Position numbers and translations under genes: made by a program | Assembly: GCA_938092135.1 (NCBI GenBank) | Contig: CALLJL010000002.1 | Span: forward strand, 1-64,000 | Length of the DNA stretch: 64,000 nt | Reading direction: 5' to 3' | Source: an uncultured bacterium | GTDB taxonomy: Bacteria > Acidobacteriota > Aminicenantia > Aminicenantales > CALLJL01 | The notes under the pieces: model-generated | What the model was told of the DNA's origin: nothing | The model's input: the letters and a program-made list of their open reading frames with translations, nothing else | Database searches by the model: none | Shown: positions 1 to 14,682 of the stretch, piece after piece | Layout: each line of letters begins with the position of its first letter | Position numbering within the stretch: position 1 is the first letter of the stretch

Positions 1-1
1 T

Positions 2-193
2 GAAAAGACGAATCGAGAGATTAGACGGAGAAGTCGGGTCGAAGGAGTGTTTCCTTTGGTGCATTCCTATTTAAGGCTGGTTGTTTCTTATCTTATGGAG
101 TCGACAGAAGATTGGGCTAACGATTATGCTTATATCAAGGAAGCTAAGCTTGCTCCGGTTTTAGAAAATGAAATAGCCCAGGTGGCTAATTAA
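2..193 (+). CDS. IS256-family (Mutator-type) transposase, C-terminal fragment
   Basis: Reading from base 2, the open frame runs off the left edge and ends at TAA 191-193, giving 63 residues. The segment NREIRRRSRVEGVFPLVHSY, followed by LRLVVSYLMES and a DWAN-type stretch, matches the conserved C-terminus of Mutator/IS256 DDE transposases (NREIRRRTRVVGIFP followed by LLRLV is typical). Only the tail is present, so the catalytic acidic residues lie outside the window and activity cannot be judged. The frame shows no internal damage. The downstream gene at 334 has its own ribosome binding site and is unrelated. The family call is from remembered family patterns and is fairly secure. Confidence 0.82.
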   Translation, partial: EKTNREIRRRSRVEGVFPLVHSYLRLVVSYLMESTEDWANDYAYIKEAKLAPVLENEIAQVAN

Positions 194-252
194 GAGGAAA
201 AAAATGGAGAGTTTACGATGGCGAATTTGCGAACAAAATTTGACATGACCAT
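2..252 (+). mobile_element. Right end of an IS256-type insertion sequence
   Basis: About 30-60 bases after the transposase stop lies GCGAACAAAATTTGACATGA (about 227-246). It resembles the right inverted repeats of IS256-type elements, which commonly carry a TTTGACA(T/C) core. The left end is outside the window, so neither the inverted-repeat pairing nor a target duplication can be checked. The exact boundary near 250 is an estimate. Confidence 0.45.
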
Positions 253-333
253 TAGGCATAAGTAATAATTAAGTATTGAAAAAAAGAGAAAAATATATAA
301 AATTAGTTTTTTTAATAAAAAGGAGGAAGAACT

Positions 334-1200
334 TTGAGAAAAAGGCTCAATTCTTATTCTTTGCTTTTAAATTTAAAATTTTTTTGGATTGGATTTTTTT
401 CTCTTCTCTTCCTTTTAATTTTTTCGCTCCCAGTTCTAGCCCAGGGGAGAATCGAATTTAACTTCCATTATGGTCGCTGGAGCATCGACATCCTTCGTCC
501 GATTATTGAAGATAGGCTTAATGAGGCTCTTGAAAATCATCTTAAGAAAAACTTCCTGGAAGATATTCAGGCTGACCATCCTGAGCTCGTCGAAAAGGCT
601 TACAGTCAAAATGTTCGTTTTGATTCCAATGGCTCAAATTATGGCTTTGAACTTCGCTGGTACCCTGGAGGCGAAAATGGTTCTTTCAGCTTAGGTCTGG
701 CCGTAGAAAAAACCAGGATGAGGGTGGCTCTTCCAGAACTTTCAGCCAACTTGGAATTAGAAGAAACAATCAGTCATAAAATAGCCAATTTCTTTGGAGG
801 AGCTTCCGGAGAGTTTTTAATTAAGCCTCTTTCCTTTCATCTAAGCTTTCGTTGGGATTTGTTTCCCTCAAGCCTAATCCATCCCTTTATCACTTTTGGG
901 GTAGGAGCAAGTGGTGGCGGTGCCTTAGAACAGAGTACCCTAACTTATACCTATGAGGGAAGGCTTAAAATTACAGGTGAGCCTGAGGAAAGATATTCTG
1001 GAGGTGATACCAAAACCCTCAAGCAACTCAAGGATGAGCGCGAGGCCGAAGGAGAAAGTTTTCCCCTTCCCGGATTCTTCCCTTTCCTCCAGCTTGATTT
1101 AGGCTTAAAAGCTAAGCTATCGCGCCATTTTCATCTTCTGATCTCGGTTGGGGTTTGGGATGGCTTTCTTGTCCGAGGCGGACTTTCCCTTCGCCTTTAA
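334..1200 (+). CDS. Predicted outer-membrane beta-barrel protein
   Basis: This 288-residue protein begins at a TTG codon placed 7 nt after AGGAGG (321-326). The N-terminus has Arg/Lys residues, a long hydrophobic stretch (about 17-34) and a VLAQG signal-peptidase site. The mature part alternates short amphipathic, aromatic-rich strands with turns, and ends in GGLSLRL with hydrophobic alternation typical of the last barrel strand. It has no recognised enzymatic motif. A Glu/Lys-rich insert around residues 220-245 would suit an extracellular loop. It stands alone between the insertion-sequence end and a convergent esterase gene. I do not recognise the family; the barrel assignment rests on composition and on the signal peptide. 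Confidence 0.6.
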   Translation: MRKRLNSYSLLLNLKFFWIGFFSLLFLLIFSLPVLAQGRIEFNFHYGRWSIDILRPIIEDRLNEALENHLKKNFLEDIQADHPELVEKAYSQNVRFDSNGSNYGFELRWYPGGENGSFSLGLAVEKTRMRVALPELSANLELEETISHKIANFFGGASGEFLIKPLSFHLSFRWDLFPSSLIHPFITFGVGASGGGALEQSTLTYTYEGRLKITGEPEERYSGGDTKTLKQLKDEREAEGESFPLPGFFPFLQLDLGLKAKLSRHFHLLISVGVWDGFLVRGGLSLRL

Positions 1201-1210
1201 AGTTTCCTTT

Positions 1211-2188
1211 TTAAAAAATAGCCGGGGCTGCGGTCGATACTTTTAGTTTATCTTTAAATTCTCGCTTATTCCTAAAAGCTTGATAAAAACAATCAGCCAA
1301 AAAGCGAACCGAATTCAAGCCTTCATAATTAAGCAGACAGTTAAGATCATGAAGGCACGGTGTCTCCACATATTCCACCGCAATTCCGAGCTCATTTAAA
1401 TAATCTAAAAAATTTCTATTTGAGCTCACCAGAGCACCGACGACCATCCTCAACCTCAGCCTGGATTGGAGCTTTATCCTGTTTTTCTCTGCCTGAAACC
1501 ATGGAGAAAATTGGTTGAAATAGGCTTCACTTCCAGCAAAAATACTCCAAGCAATTAAGGGATGAGAAAGGCTCAGGATAGTCCAATTAAGCAGAGCCCC
1601 ATCATAAATAATGGCTGCATTAAACAGATCAGGAAATTTAGTTAAAAATTTAGCTGCTCCAAAACCACCCATAGAAAAGCCCTGAACAGCTCTGAATTTT
1701 GGCGAGGCTTGGGTTCGGAAATTTTGATCAACATAAGGAATTAGCTCCTCAATAATGTTCGTTTCAGCTGGTTTGTTTCCATCGAAGCTATCAGCCCAGA
1801 AAGAATCGCGATATCCATCAGGAAAAACAATAATGACCGGCCCTATTATTTCTTGCTCCTTCGCCTTTTCAAAGCTGGCTGGGACAAGCTTGGTTTGATG
1901 GCCATCGTGGCTTCCGCCCAACCCGTGCAGATGATAAACCACCGGATATTTTTCTCCGGTGGCATAATAATTTTCAGGTAAATAAATCGAAAATTCAATT
2001 TTCTTTTTAGTTATTGGCCCGATAAAACTTCTTTTCTCAACCAGGCCTTTAAGTGGCTGAGAAAAAAGCGAAGTCCAGCTGATGAAAAAGATTAAAATTA
2101 ACATTCTCTTCAGCCCACATTTGGTCATTTGCTTATTCACCCATATTTTTTTACTCATATTTTTTGCGAAATTTTCGCCATTAATCAT
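1211..2188 (-). CDS. Exported alpha/beta-hydrolase, esterase-D-like
   Basis: This 325-residue protein has the putative-esterase fold (PF00756-like). YPVVYHLHGLGG (about 81-92) forms the oxyanion region. GFSMGG (170-175) holds the nucleophile elbow with Ser172. LHD near 279-281 fits the catalytic His. At the site where the family usually has the catalytic Asp (before the NRNF segment, about 250-258) the sequence reads VVGALVSSNRNF, with no acidic residue, so activity may be reduced or the acid may lie elsewhere. A hydrophobic segment LILIFFISWTSLF at 30-42 looks like a signal peptide. The true start may therefore be Met21 (2128) or Met29 (2104) rather than Met1; none has a strong ribosome binding site. 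It is convergent with the barrel gene. Confidence 0.75.
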   Translation of the reverse strand: MINGENFAKNMSKKIWVNKQMTKCGLKRMLILIFFISWTSLFSQPLKGLVEKRSFIGPITKKKIEFSIYLPENYYATGEKYPVVYHLHGLGGSHDGHQTKLVPASFEKAKEQEIIGPVIIVFPDGYRDSFWADSFDGNKPAETNIIEELIPYVDQNFRTQASPKFRAVQGFSMGGFGAAKFLTKFPDLFNAAIIYDGALLNWTILSLSHPLIAWSIFAGSEAYFNQFSPWFQAEKNRIKLQSRLRLRMVVGALVSSNRNFLDYLNELGIAVEYVETPCLHDLNCLLNYEGLNSVRFLADCFYQAFRNKREFKDKLKVSTAAPAIF

Positions 2189-2308
2189 CTTTATAGATTA
2201 AGACAAAAAATGGAATAAATTCCTTTGTTTTATAAATAATTTTGATTTTAATATGAAGTTAGCTTTAATAAAGAAATGATAAAATTCGGTTAATTCCGCG
2301 GAGGCAAA

Positions 2309-2620
2309 ATGAGAAAAAATTTCAGGGATCTCATTGTTACAGCAGAGAAAATTGAAGGCTTCTGCCCTGTCTTTAAACTTGGGCAGAGTTTTCTAATTAA
2401 AGAGGGCTACAAACTCGTCGCTGATTTTCCCATATGTTTTCATGCCCTGCAATCACTTTCTCCCTATTATTTAGCCTTAAGCCGAGGGATTGACCCGAAA
2501 GAGCTTGGTTTAGCCGGACCCGACGACGGTGCTTACATCCAATGCCTTGACCCCCATCAAATCACGGGCGGCGGTACGGTCATTTTTAAGATCAAAAGAA
2601 TAGAGCAAGAGAAAAGCTAA
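2309..2620 (+). CDS. TIGR04076 family protein
   Basis: This 103-residue protein begins at ATG 2309 after GGAGG (2299-2304 region). Features seen: an internal GFCPVFKLGQSF segment, an FPICFHALQSLSPYYLALS segment, and the terminal GGGTVIFKIKR. This is the pattern of the small TIGR04076 proteins, which carry a conserved CP motif and end in a (V/A)xFKxxR strand. The family has no established function. It often stands alone or near metabolic genes in anaerobes. It is cytosolic, with no signal peptide. It is separated by about 110 nt from the large glycosidase gene on the same strand, and shared transcription is possible but not shown. Confidence 0.7.
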   Translation: MRKNFRDLIVTAEKIEGFCPVFKLGQSFLIKEGYKLVADFPICFHALQSLSPYYLALSRGIDPKELGLAGPDDGAYIQCLDPHQITGGGTVIFKIKRIEQEKS

Positions 2621-2681
2621 TTTAGTCAGATGGGTTAGTTAGCTCAGATTATCAGATTACTTGAGAAAGAGGCAAAAATAA

Positions 2682-8678
<5,997 letters not shown>

Positions 8679-8846
8679 CCATGAAGGCTTTCACGGTAAA
8701 AGTCCGTTAAATAATTTAATTTTAGCCCCTTTAATCATTCAAAAGCGAAAAGGCAAGAGATAATGGCGTTGATTTTAAAAGCAAAAATTGTCCTAAAAAT
8801 TTTCCTTGGTAAAAAATAATTGATTAATCTTCAATTGAAATTAAAA

Positions 8847-8852
8847 TATAAT
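8847..8852 (+). promoter_or_regulatory. Candidate -10 box just upstream of the thiF start
   Basis: A perfect TATAAT lies 13 nt before ATG 8866, and no Shine-Dalgarno sequence is visible. A start of transcription about 7 nt after the box would leave an almost leaderless mRNA. No good -35 element is found at 16-18 nt spacing (TTGATT at 8820 is 21 nt away). Confidence 0.4.
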
Positions 8853-8865
8853 CATCTTAACCAAA

Positions 8866-9495
8866 ATGAAAGAATTGGAAAGGCTATATTTTGCCAAAAG
8901 GGATTTATTGGTTCTGGCCATCTTGCAGGAATCCGCTGTGGGGATTGCCGGAGCTGGTGGCCTTGGCTCAAATGCGGCTATGCTTTTGGCCCGAGCCGGG
9001 GTGGGCAAATTGATTATTGCTGATTTCGATGTGGTTGAGCCCTCAGATTTAAATCGCCAGTTTTATTTTATCGACCAGATTGGTCTACCCAAGGTTGTTG
9101 CCCTCGAACAGAATCTTAAAAAACTTAATCCCTACTGCGCTTATGAAATGCATAACGTCAAAATCACTCCAGAGAATATAAAAGAAATTTTTTCCGCCGC
9201 TGACCTCTTAATAGAAGCTTTCGACCAAGCAGATCAAAAACAAATGCTTATCGAGCAATGGCTCGCCCATTTCCCCAATCGACCGATTATTGCCGCCTCA
9301 GGTTTGGCTGGCTACGGGGGCAATAATAAAATCAGGCAGCGAAAATTAGGTAATCTCTATATCTGCGGAGATGAGGCCAGTGAATGCGATGAATGCACTG
9401 CGCCCATGGCACCTCGGATTACCATTGTCGCGGCAATGCAGGCTAATCTAGCCGTTGAACTGCTGGTCAAGATAAAGGGAAGAAGGAAAAAATGA
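8866..9495 (+). CDS. thiF: ThiF/MoeB-like E1 adenylyltransferase
   Basis: This 209-residue protein has the E1-like Rossmann nucleotide-binding core: VGIAGAGGLGSNAAMLLARA, then IIADFDVVEPSDLNRQFY with the conserved Asp and the NRQ Arg. Later come IEAFDQADQK and a Cys-rich CGDEASECDEC segment that could bind zinc. The length and the absence of a rhodanese domain fit the short ThiF-family-2 type, which adenylates the C-terminus of a ThiS-like sulfur carrier in thiamine thiazole synthesis. No ThiS, ThiG or ThiH is nearby, so the carrier partner is unknown and a role with another ubiquitin-like carrier is possible. ATG 8866 lacks a Shine-Dalgarno sequence. The family call is secure; the pathway is inferred. 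Confidence 0.78.
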   Translation: MKELERLYFAKRDLLVLAILQESAVGIAGAGGLGSNAAMLLARAGVGKLIIADFDVVEPSDLNRQFYFIDQIGLPKVVALEQNLKKLNPYCAYEMHNVKITPENIKEIFSAADLLIEAFDQADQKQMLIEQWLAHFPNRPIIAASGLAGYGGNNKIRQRKLGNLYICGDEASECDECTAPMAPRITIVAAMQANLAVELLVKIKGRRKK

Positions 9496-9809
9496 ATCTT
9501 CTTAGCCCGCCGCAATTTTATTGCTTCACCATTTTTTCAATTTTTCACCATAGAATTTTTTAGTATTTCCTTCTCATGTTTCGTTTGTGGCCAAAATCAG
9601 TTCGAGATAAAAAATGCCAAAAATATGTTTAAGCCTCAATTTTTTCTTCATTTTAAATAAAAAATTTTTCTTCTTTTATTTCTCTTGAGGGCTGAAGGCT
9701 AAGCTGCCTTTGTCCATCGGCCTTATAATTCGGCCTTGGATCTCCGACAAGAGGTGGCTCGCCGCGAAATCAGAACCAACTCCAGGGACGAAAAAGAACG
9801 AGATCAGAC
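9496..9809 (+). other. Gene-free stretch upstream of the GH31 remnant
   Basis: There is no credible frame, hairpin terminator or repeat here. The first part is AT-rich. The last 90 nt (about 9720-9809) are less AT-rich and may be further decayed GH31 coding sequence, but I cannot align them. Confidence 0.3.
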
Positions 9810-10719
9810 CTTCGATATTTTCCTAATTTTTAACCCAGCTCCTTCAATAATTTTTTCGGAATATATAAAAAATAAACGGCCGTTGAGTTATGCTTCCTCG
9901 CTGTGCTTTAGGTTACTTTCAGAGCCATCACCCTTTGGCTAGCCTCAAGAAATTATTGAAGTAGCTGAACCTTTCCGGAAGAAACAACTTCCCCTTGATG
10001 CCTTCATTTATCTAGGAATTGGCTATTGGGCTTCAGGCTGGAATCTTGGCCATGGCTCCCTTGAATTTTACTCCAAAACTTTTCCCTGGCCCGAAAAAAT
10101 TATTTAAAAACTCCATGAGCTTAATCTTAAAGTCATCATTCATAAAAATAATGCCCTTCGGACACATCATGGCAGTTTTCCGCCCCAACCCGAAGAAAAA
10201 CGGGGCCCGGATCACGTTGCCGATTACTGAGAACGCCGTCGTCCTATTTTTAAGCTCAGCGTTGATGGCTCGAGGCCAGACGATGGTGATGAAATGTCCA
10301 TCGATTTTCCCCTCGCTCGTCATTTCATAAGTCTTGGGTCGCTAGGAAATAATTCGTTTTGTTGATCTGGCCACTTTGCCCCTTTACGTTCGAGCTGGCG
10401 CCAACATTTGCCTTGCCCAACTATTCAATCCATTGAACAGACGACTAATGAACCTTTGGCGATTAACATTTATGCTGGGATGGATGGATTTTTTAGGCTC
10501 TAAGATGACCATGGTCTGAGTTTGGACTATCAGGAAGGAAAAGGGCGCTGGATTAATTTTCTATGGAAAGATAATAAAGAGCGACTTTCACCAATTGAAT
10601 TTGATCCAAAATCAGGTTTACCTCTCGTTTTCCCACTTAAGAAGGAAATCAGACTTATCCCAAATAGGAAAAGTCAAACTCCTTTCTTCGATGGCCACGG
10701 GCTCGAAGTTGGATTTTAA
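9810..10719 (+). pseudogene. Decayed GH31 alpha-glycosidase
   Basis: Fragments of a glycoside hydrolase family 31 protein appear in order but in different frames. FLIFNPAPSIIFSEYIKNKRP (near 9822-9885) resembles the YFFIYG...YxxLTGRPP entry to the catalytic domain. After a frameshift comes LPRCALGYFQSHHP (from 9890). Then QEIIEVAEPFRKKQLPLDAF (from about 9944) leads into a FPWPEK..LHELNLKVIIHKN segment. HHGSFPPQPEEK, VDGSRPDDGDE and FPLARH (about 10155-10325) follow. The frame then jumps to VDLATLPLYVRAGANI (about 10360) and to the C-terminal AGMDGFFRL.DDHGLSLDYQ (about 10473-10535), ending at TAA 10719. Several frameshifts, in-frame stops and a large internal deletion make it non-functional. 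Its neighbour is the intact GH2/GH127 fusion. Confidence 0.75.
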
Positions 10720-10966
10720 GCCAAGGAAAATTCAAAGAAATCCTTTAAAATAATTTTTAGGCCATTAAATCCCTTTTTTGAATTAGGCCTTTAAGTTTTC
10801 AATCTAAAATCGGGCTTAAATCTCAAAAACCTTGAAATTAAAGACTTTTTTAAGTAAATAAATAAAAAATTAGAATTTTAGAAAAAATTTAGAATTTTTT
10901 AAAAAAAGTGACCAATAATATGGAGAAGACAAATTATAAAAAGGGGAAAATATCGCTAAAACAGGG

Positions 10967-12541
10967 ATGATGGAAAGAGTAAAAGATAATCCCTCTTTTC
11001 CAAAGAAAGGATTAAAAAACAAAAAAAACAATTCTCTTTTTAAAATTAATTTCTTTTTCTTACCCCTTTTAATTTTATTCTCAAGTTTTGTATTTACTCG
11101 GTTCATCTCATCCCCCCCTCTTTTTGCTTATATTCCTAGAAAGTCTTCTTTCCTTGAGGAAGCCCATCGCCAGCTTAGAGCGAGAATTCAGTTTCTTCTC
11201 AATAGCCAGCAATTCCGCCGCACCCAGTTTTCAATCTCCCTTTCTTGGGCAGGGACAGGGGAAATAATTTATGAGCATAGGGCCTATCAACCGATGATTC
11301 CTGCCTCCAATATGAAGCTGGTCACTTCTATTGTAGCCCTAATTTTATTAGGTCCAGATTTTGAATACAAAACTCAAGTTGGACTCAACTCCGAAAATCT
11401 AGTCATTATAGGCTCAGGGGATCCTCTTTTCGGTGATAGGGAAACTGACAAACGTTATGGCCGCCAGCCTCATTGGATTCTAGAGGATATAACTTCACGT
11501 CTTTTAATTAAAGGAATAAATTCAATTCAAAATATTATTTTGGACACCTCCATTTTTGATGATCAAAGGGTTCATCCCACTTGGCCTCAAAATGTGCTGA
11601 CTCAGCGATATGCCTGCGAAGTGAGCGGTCTTAATTACAATGGTAATTGCGTTGACCTTGCTGTTATCAATCATCAGGGGAAAACAGTCCTGCTCCTAGA
11701 ACCAAAAACAAGCTACCTTCGATTAATCAACGAAACGGCGGCTACAAATTCAGCTGAAAACTGGTTTTCAGTTAGTCGGGACGAGAAAACGAGGCTCCTC
11801 AAAGTTACAGGAAAAATAAGGTCGCAGGCTGGGCCTTATGCGGTAAGCGTACCCAATCCGGCTCTTTTCTTCGGCACTTTACTTAAGGAGCATTTAATCA
11901 AAAGGGGAATCAGGGTGGACGGGGAGATTAAAGAAGAGCCCTTCTTAGCCGAAAATAACTTTGAATTAATAGCTGAATACCGCACCCCACTTGTTGACGT
12001 CCTTCGCCGAGTAAATAAAGATAGTCTTGGCCTGGCTGCCGAGGCTTTAATAAAAACTCTGGGCACTCTGGATAATCCTGAGAAAAAAGGAGGGTGTTGG
12101 GAAGGGGGGCGAAGGGTCATCGCCCATTTTCTAAAAAAACTGGGTTTTTCGGAGGAAGAATTTTTCATTGCTGATGGTAGCGGCCTAAGCCGAGAAAATC
12201 GCCTTTCAGCCCATCTTATTAATTCTCTCCTTCTCTGGCTTTATCGTCAGCCCAGCTGGCCGATTTTCGAATCAACTCTGGCTGTGGGCGGGATTGACGG
12301 CACATTGGAAGGTGTTTTTCGGGAAAGAGATTTGCGAGGCCGGGTCGTCGCCAAAACTGGTTATATTAATGGAGTCAGAGCTCTTTCGGGAATAACCCAT
12401 ACTAAAAGTGGCGACATCATCTTTTCTTTCTTGGCTAATAACGCTTCCAATTCAGCTCGAATCTTGATCAACAATATAGTTAAAGAAATGACCAGCTGGG
12501 CCGATAGCCTCATCGCTTCAGCCTCATCTTCCCGTGATTAA
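10967..12541 (+). CDS. dacB: D-alanyl-D-alanine carboxypeptidase/endopeptidase, PBP4 type
   Basis: This 524-residue peptidase S13 family protein has a signal/anchor at about 28-46. Motif 1 is SNMK (Ser114-Lys117) in PASNMKLVTS. Motif 2 lies in the DGSGLSRENR segment (from Asp403). Motif 3 is AKTGYINGVRALSG (Lys463-Thr-Gly). It would trim or cleave D-Ala cross-links in periplasmic peptidoglycan. The length is normal for the family and all three motifs are present. ATG 10967 is followed directly by a second ATG (10970). A GGGG-containing stretch (10942-10947) is rather distant for a ribosome binding site, so the exact start is uncertain. It is monocistronic by spacing. Confidence 0.9.
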   Translation: MMERVKDNPSFPKKGLKNKKNNSLFKINFFFLPLLILFSSFVFTRFISSPPLFAYIPRKSSFLEEAHRQLRARIQFLLNSQQFRRTQFSISLSWAGTGEIIYEHRAYQPMIPASNMKLVTSIVALILLGPDFEYKTQVGLNSENLVIIGSGDPLFGDRETDKRYGRQPHWILEDITSRLLIKGINSIQNIILDTSIFDDQRVHPTWPQNVLTQRYACEVSGLNYNGNCVDLAVINHQGKTVLLLEPKTSYLRLINETAATNSAENWFSVSRDEKTRLLKVTGKIRSQAGPYAVSVPNPALFFGTLLKEHLIKRGIRVDGEIKEEPFLAENNFELIAEYRTPLVDVLRRVNKDSLGLAAEALIKTLGTLDNPEKKGGCWEGGRRVIAHFLKKLGFSEEEFFIADGSGLSRENRLSAHLINSLLLWLYRQPSWPIFESTLAVGGIDGTLEGVFRERDLRGRVVAKTGYINGVRALSGITHTKSGDIIFSFLANNASNSARILINNIVKEMTSWADSLIASASSSRD

Positions 12542-12569
12542 ATCAACAGAAGGGACCAGCCAATCAATT

Positions 12570-12619
12570 CAATTCAATTTAAATTAAATAAAAATTATTT
12601 CAATTCAATTTAAATTAAA
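12570..12619 (+). repeat. AT-rich direct repeat upstream of the M61 peptidase gene
   Basis: CAATTCAATTTAAATTAAA occurs at 12570-12588 and again at 12601-12619, a 31-bp period (three helical turns). The copies share TTCAAT half-sites with the receptor-operator palindromes but lack the inverted arrangement. The stretch lies 130-180 nt before the M61 start codon. A regulatory role is possible but unsupported. Confidence 0.4.
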
Positions 12620-12745
12620 AATTCTTTAATTGGTGGAATAATCATGTTGTCCCCAAGTTAATTCTATTGTGCTCTCAGGGAAAGACAGATATACTCAACT
12701 AATAACAGATTCACTCAGTCAAAAAAATCAATAAGGGGATGAATC

Positions 12746-14602
12746 ATGAGGTTAAATAAAAGGATAAAAATTAAGAGACTAATTTTTTCTATCACTTCCT
12801 TTTTATTGAGCTTAATTGTGGTTTCAGGGCTTTTTTCAAGTCCCTTGGCTTTTGATCAGCCGCAAAGGGCCCGGCTAGAGATAATCTTTACATTATCCAT
12901 GGACAAGCCCACCACCCATTATTTCCATGTAAATTTAGAAATCAGAGGATTAAAAGCTGGATATGTTGACCTTAAATTACCCAACTGGACACCTGGCTAT
13001 TATCGCATCATGGATTATGCCCGTCAGGTGATTAATTTCAGCGCCAAAGATGACCGGGGCAATTTTCTTCATTGGGCTAAAAAGGCCAAAAATATCTGGA
13101 GAATAAAGACAGAGGGAGCCAGTAAAATTTCTATCGATTATGACGTCTATGCTTTTAATGTTTCAATCGCCGAAAGTTTTCTCGATGATCGTCGGGCCTA
13201 TATTGTTCCGGCAAGTGTTTTTATGTATCCTGATGGCTATTTGCACAATCCCATTAAATTGAAAATTATTACAAATGAATATCTCCCGCAAATTTTTTGT
13301 GGTCTTGATGAAGCTTCCCAAGAAATTAACACCTTTTATGCCTCCGATTTTGACATCCTCTACGATTGTCCCATCTATGTCGGTTCCCCTGAAGTCCTGA
13401 CTTTTGAGGTTATGGGTGTGCCCCATCGAATAGCGGCCGAAGATTTGGGACAAGTGCCAAGAAGTAAAATCCTTAATGATTTCCAAAAAATAGTGGAAAC
13501 TTCAGTAGCTATTATCAAAGACTTTCCCTATAGGCATTACACTTTTATCCTTATGGACGGAGGCGGAGGGGGCGGCCTTGAGCATCTTAACTCCATGGCC
13601 GCTTACATGAATGCCTCCTTTCTTCAAACGCCCGGTGGCTATAAGAATTGGCTAGCCTTCATTGCCCATGAATATTTTCATCATTATAACGTCAAAAGGA
13701 TTCGACCTAAAGTTCTTGGCCCCTTTAATTATGACCAAGAAAATTATACCCGCATGCTCTGGGTTTCTGAAGGAATAACTGTTTATTATGAATATTTAAT
13801 TTTAAAACGGGCTGGCCTGCTCACCAATGAAGAATTTTTTGATCGAATAAGCCGGACCATAGCTAACTATGAAAATATTCCTGGAAGTAAAATTCAATCA
13901 GCCACAGAAAGCAGCTTCGATACCTGGATTCGATTCTTTGCTCGCAATGAAGAATCGATGAATATAGGTATTTCCTATTATGACAAAGGTGCAATTCTGG
14001 GATTACTTCTTGACCTCAAAATTCGCCATGAAACGAAAAACAAAAAATCTTTGGATGATTTGATGCGACTTCTTTATGAGAAATATTACAAAAAACTTAA
14101 CCGAGGCTGGACAGATGAAGAATTCAGGGCTGAATGTGAAGCTATGGCCGGCTGTTCATTAGCTGAAATTTTTGAAGATTACGCAGCTTCCACTAAAGAA
14201 ATTGATTACCCTAAATATTTTGCCTATGCTGGCCTCGAAATTGACACTTTCTGGCATGAGTTACCTGGAGTTGATCTGGGAATAACTACGCAAAGTACCG
14301 AAGGCAACCTCATCATCTCTTCAGTTCGCCGCGATTCTCGAGCCCAACAAGCTGGTTTGAGTGCTCGCGATGAAATCATTGCTCTTGATGGAGTCCGAGT
14401 CAGACCTCAGAATTTCGATTATCTTCTTTCTAAATACAAGCCTGGTGATAAAATTAAAATTCTTATTTCTCGGCGCAATAAAATAAAAGAAATCGAACTA
14501 ATTTTGGATCCGAGAAAAGAACGACCCTTCCACCTTAAGCCCATGGCTCAGCCTGATCCTCTCCAAAAACAAATTTTTGAAACCTGGCTTTCCAGCTCGT
14601 AA
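12746..14602 (+). CDS. Exported M61-family metallopeptidase with PDZ domain
   Basis: This 618-residue protein starts at ATG 12746 after AAGGGG (12733-12738). A signal peptide (about 10-34) is followed by an N-terminal beta domain with the LPNWTPGYYRIMDYARQV pattern of glycyl-aminopeptidase-like M61 enzymes. The zinc site is HEYFH (His308, Glu309, His312), with the third ligand Glu342 in WVSEG. GGGGGLEHLNS precedes it. A PDZ domain occupies about 505-595 and contains the SVRRDSRAQQAGL motif. It probably trims peptides in the periplasm. The next gene, a Tricorn-like protease on the same strand 80 nt downstream, makes an exported peptide-degradation pair likely. Family assignment is secure; substrate is unknown. 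Confidence 0.9.
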   Translation: MRLNKRIKIKRLIFSITSFLLSLIVVSGLFSSPLAFDQPQRARLEIIFTLSMDKPTTHYFHVNLEIRGLKAGYVDLKLPNWTPGYYRIMDYARQVINFSAKDDRGNFLHWAKKAKNIWRIKTEGASKISIDYDVYAFNVSIAESFLDDRRAYIVPASVFMYPDGYLHNPIKLKIITNEYLPQIFCGLDEASQEINTFYASDFDILYDCPIYVGSPEVLTFEVMGVPHRIAAEDLGQVPRSKILNDFQKIVETSVAIIKDFPYRHYTFILMDGGGGGGLEHLNSMAAYMNASFLQTPGGYKNWLAFIAHEYFHHYNVKRIRPKVLGPFNYDQENYTRMLWVSEGITVYYEYLILKRAGLLTNEEFFDRISRTIANYENIPGSKIQSATESSFDTWIRFFARNEESMNIGISYYDKGAILGLLLDLKIRHETKNKKSLDDLMRLLYEKYYKKLNRGWTDEEFRAECEAMAGCSLAEIFEDYAASTKEIDYPKYFAYAGLEIDTFWHELPGVDLGITTQSTEGNLIISSVRRDSRAQQAGLSARDEIIALDGVRVRPQNFDYLLSKYKPGDKIKILISRRNKIKEIELILDPRKERPFHLKPMAQPDPLQKQIFETWLSSS

Positions 14603-14682
14603 ATTTTCATGGCTTTTTCATTGAGTTAAATCCAAGATAAAAATATAATTAAGGCAAATCAACTTAAGAAAAAGGAGGCAAA

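Noticed and set aside
12570-12619. Direct repeats as another receptor-type operator
   Set aside because: They share TTCAAT half-sites but are direct, not inverted, and no GG-N10-GC promoter lies downstream.
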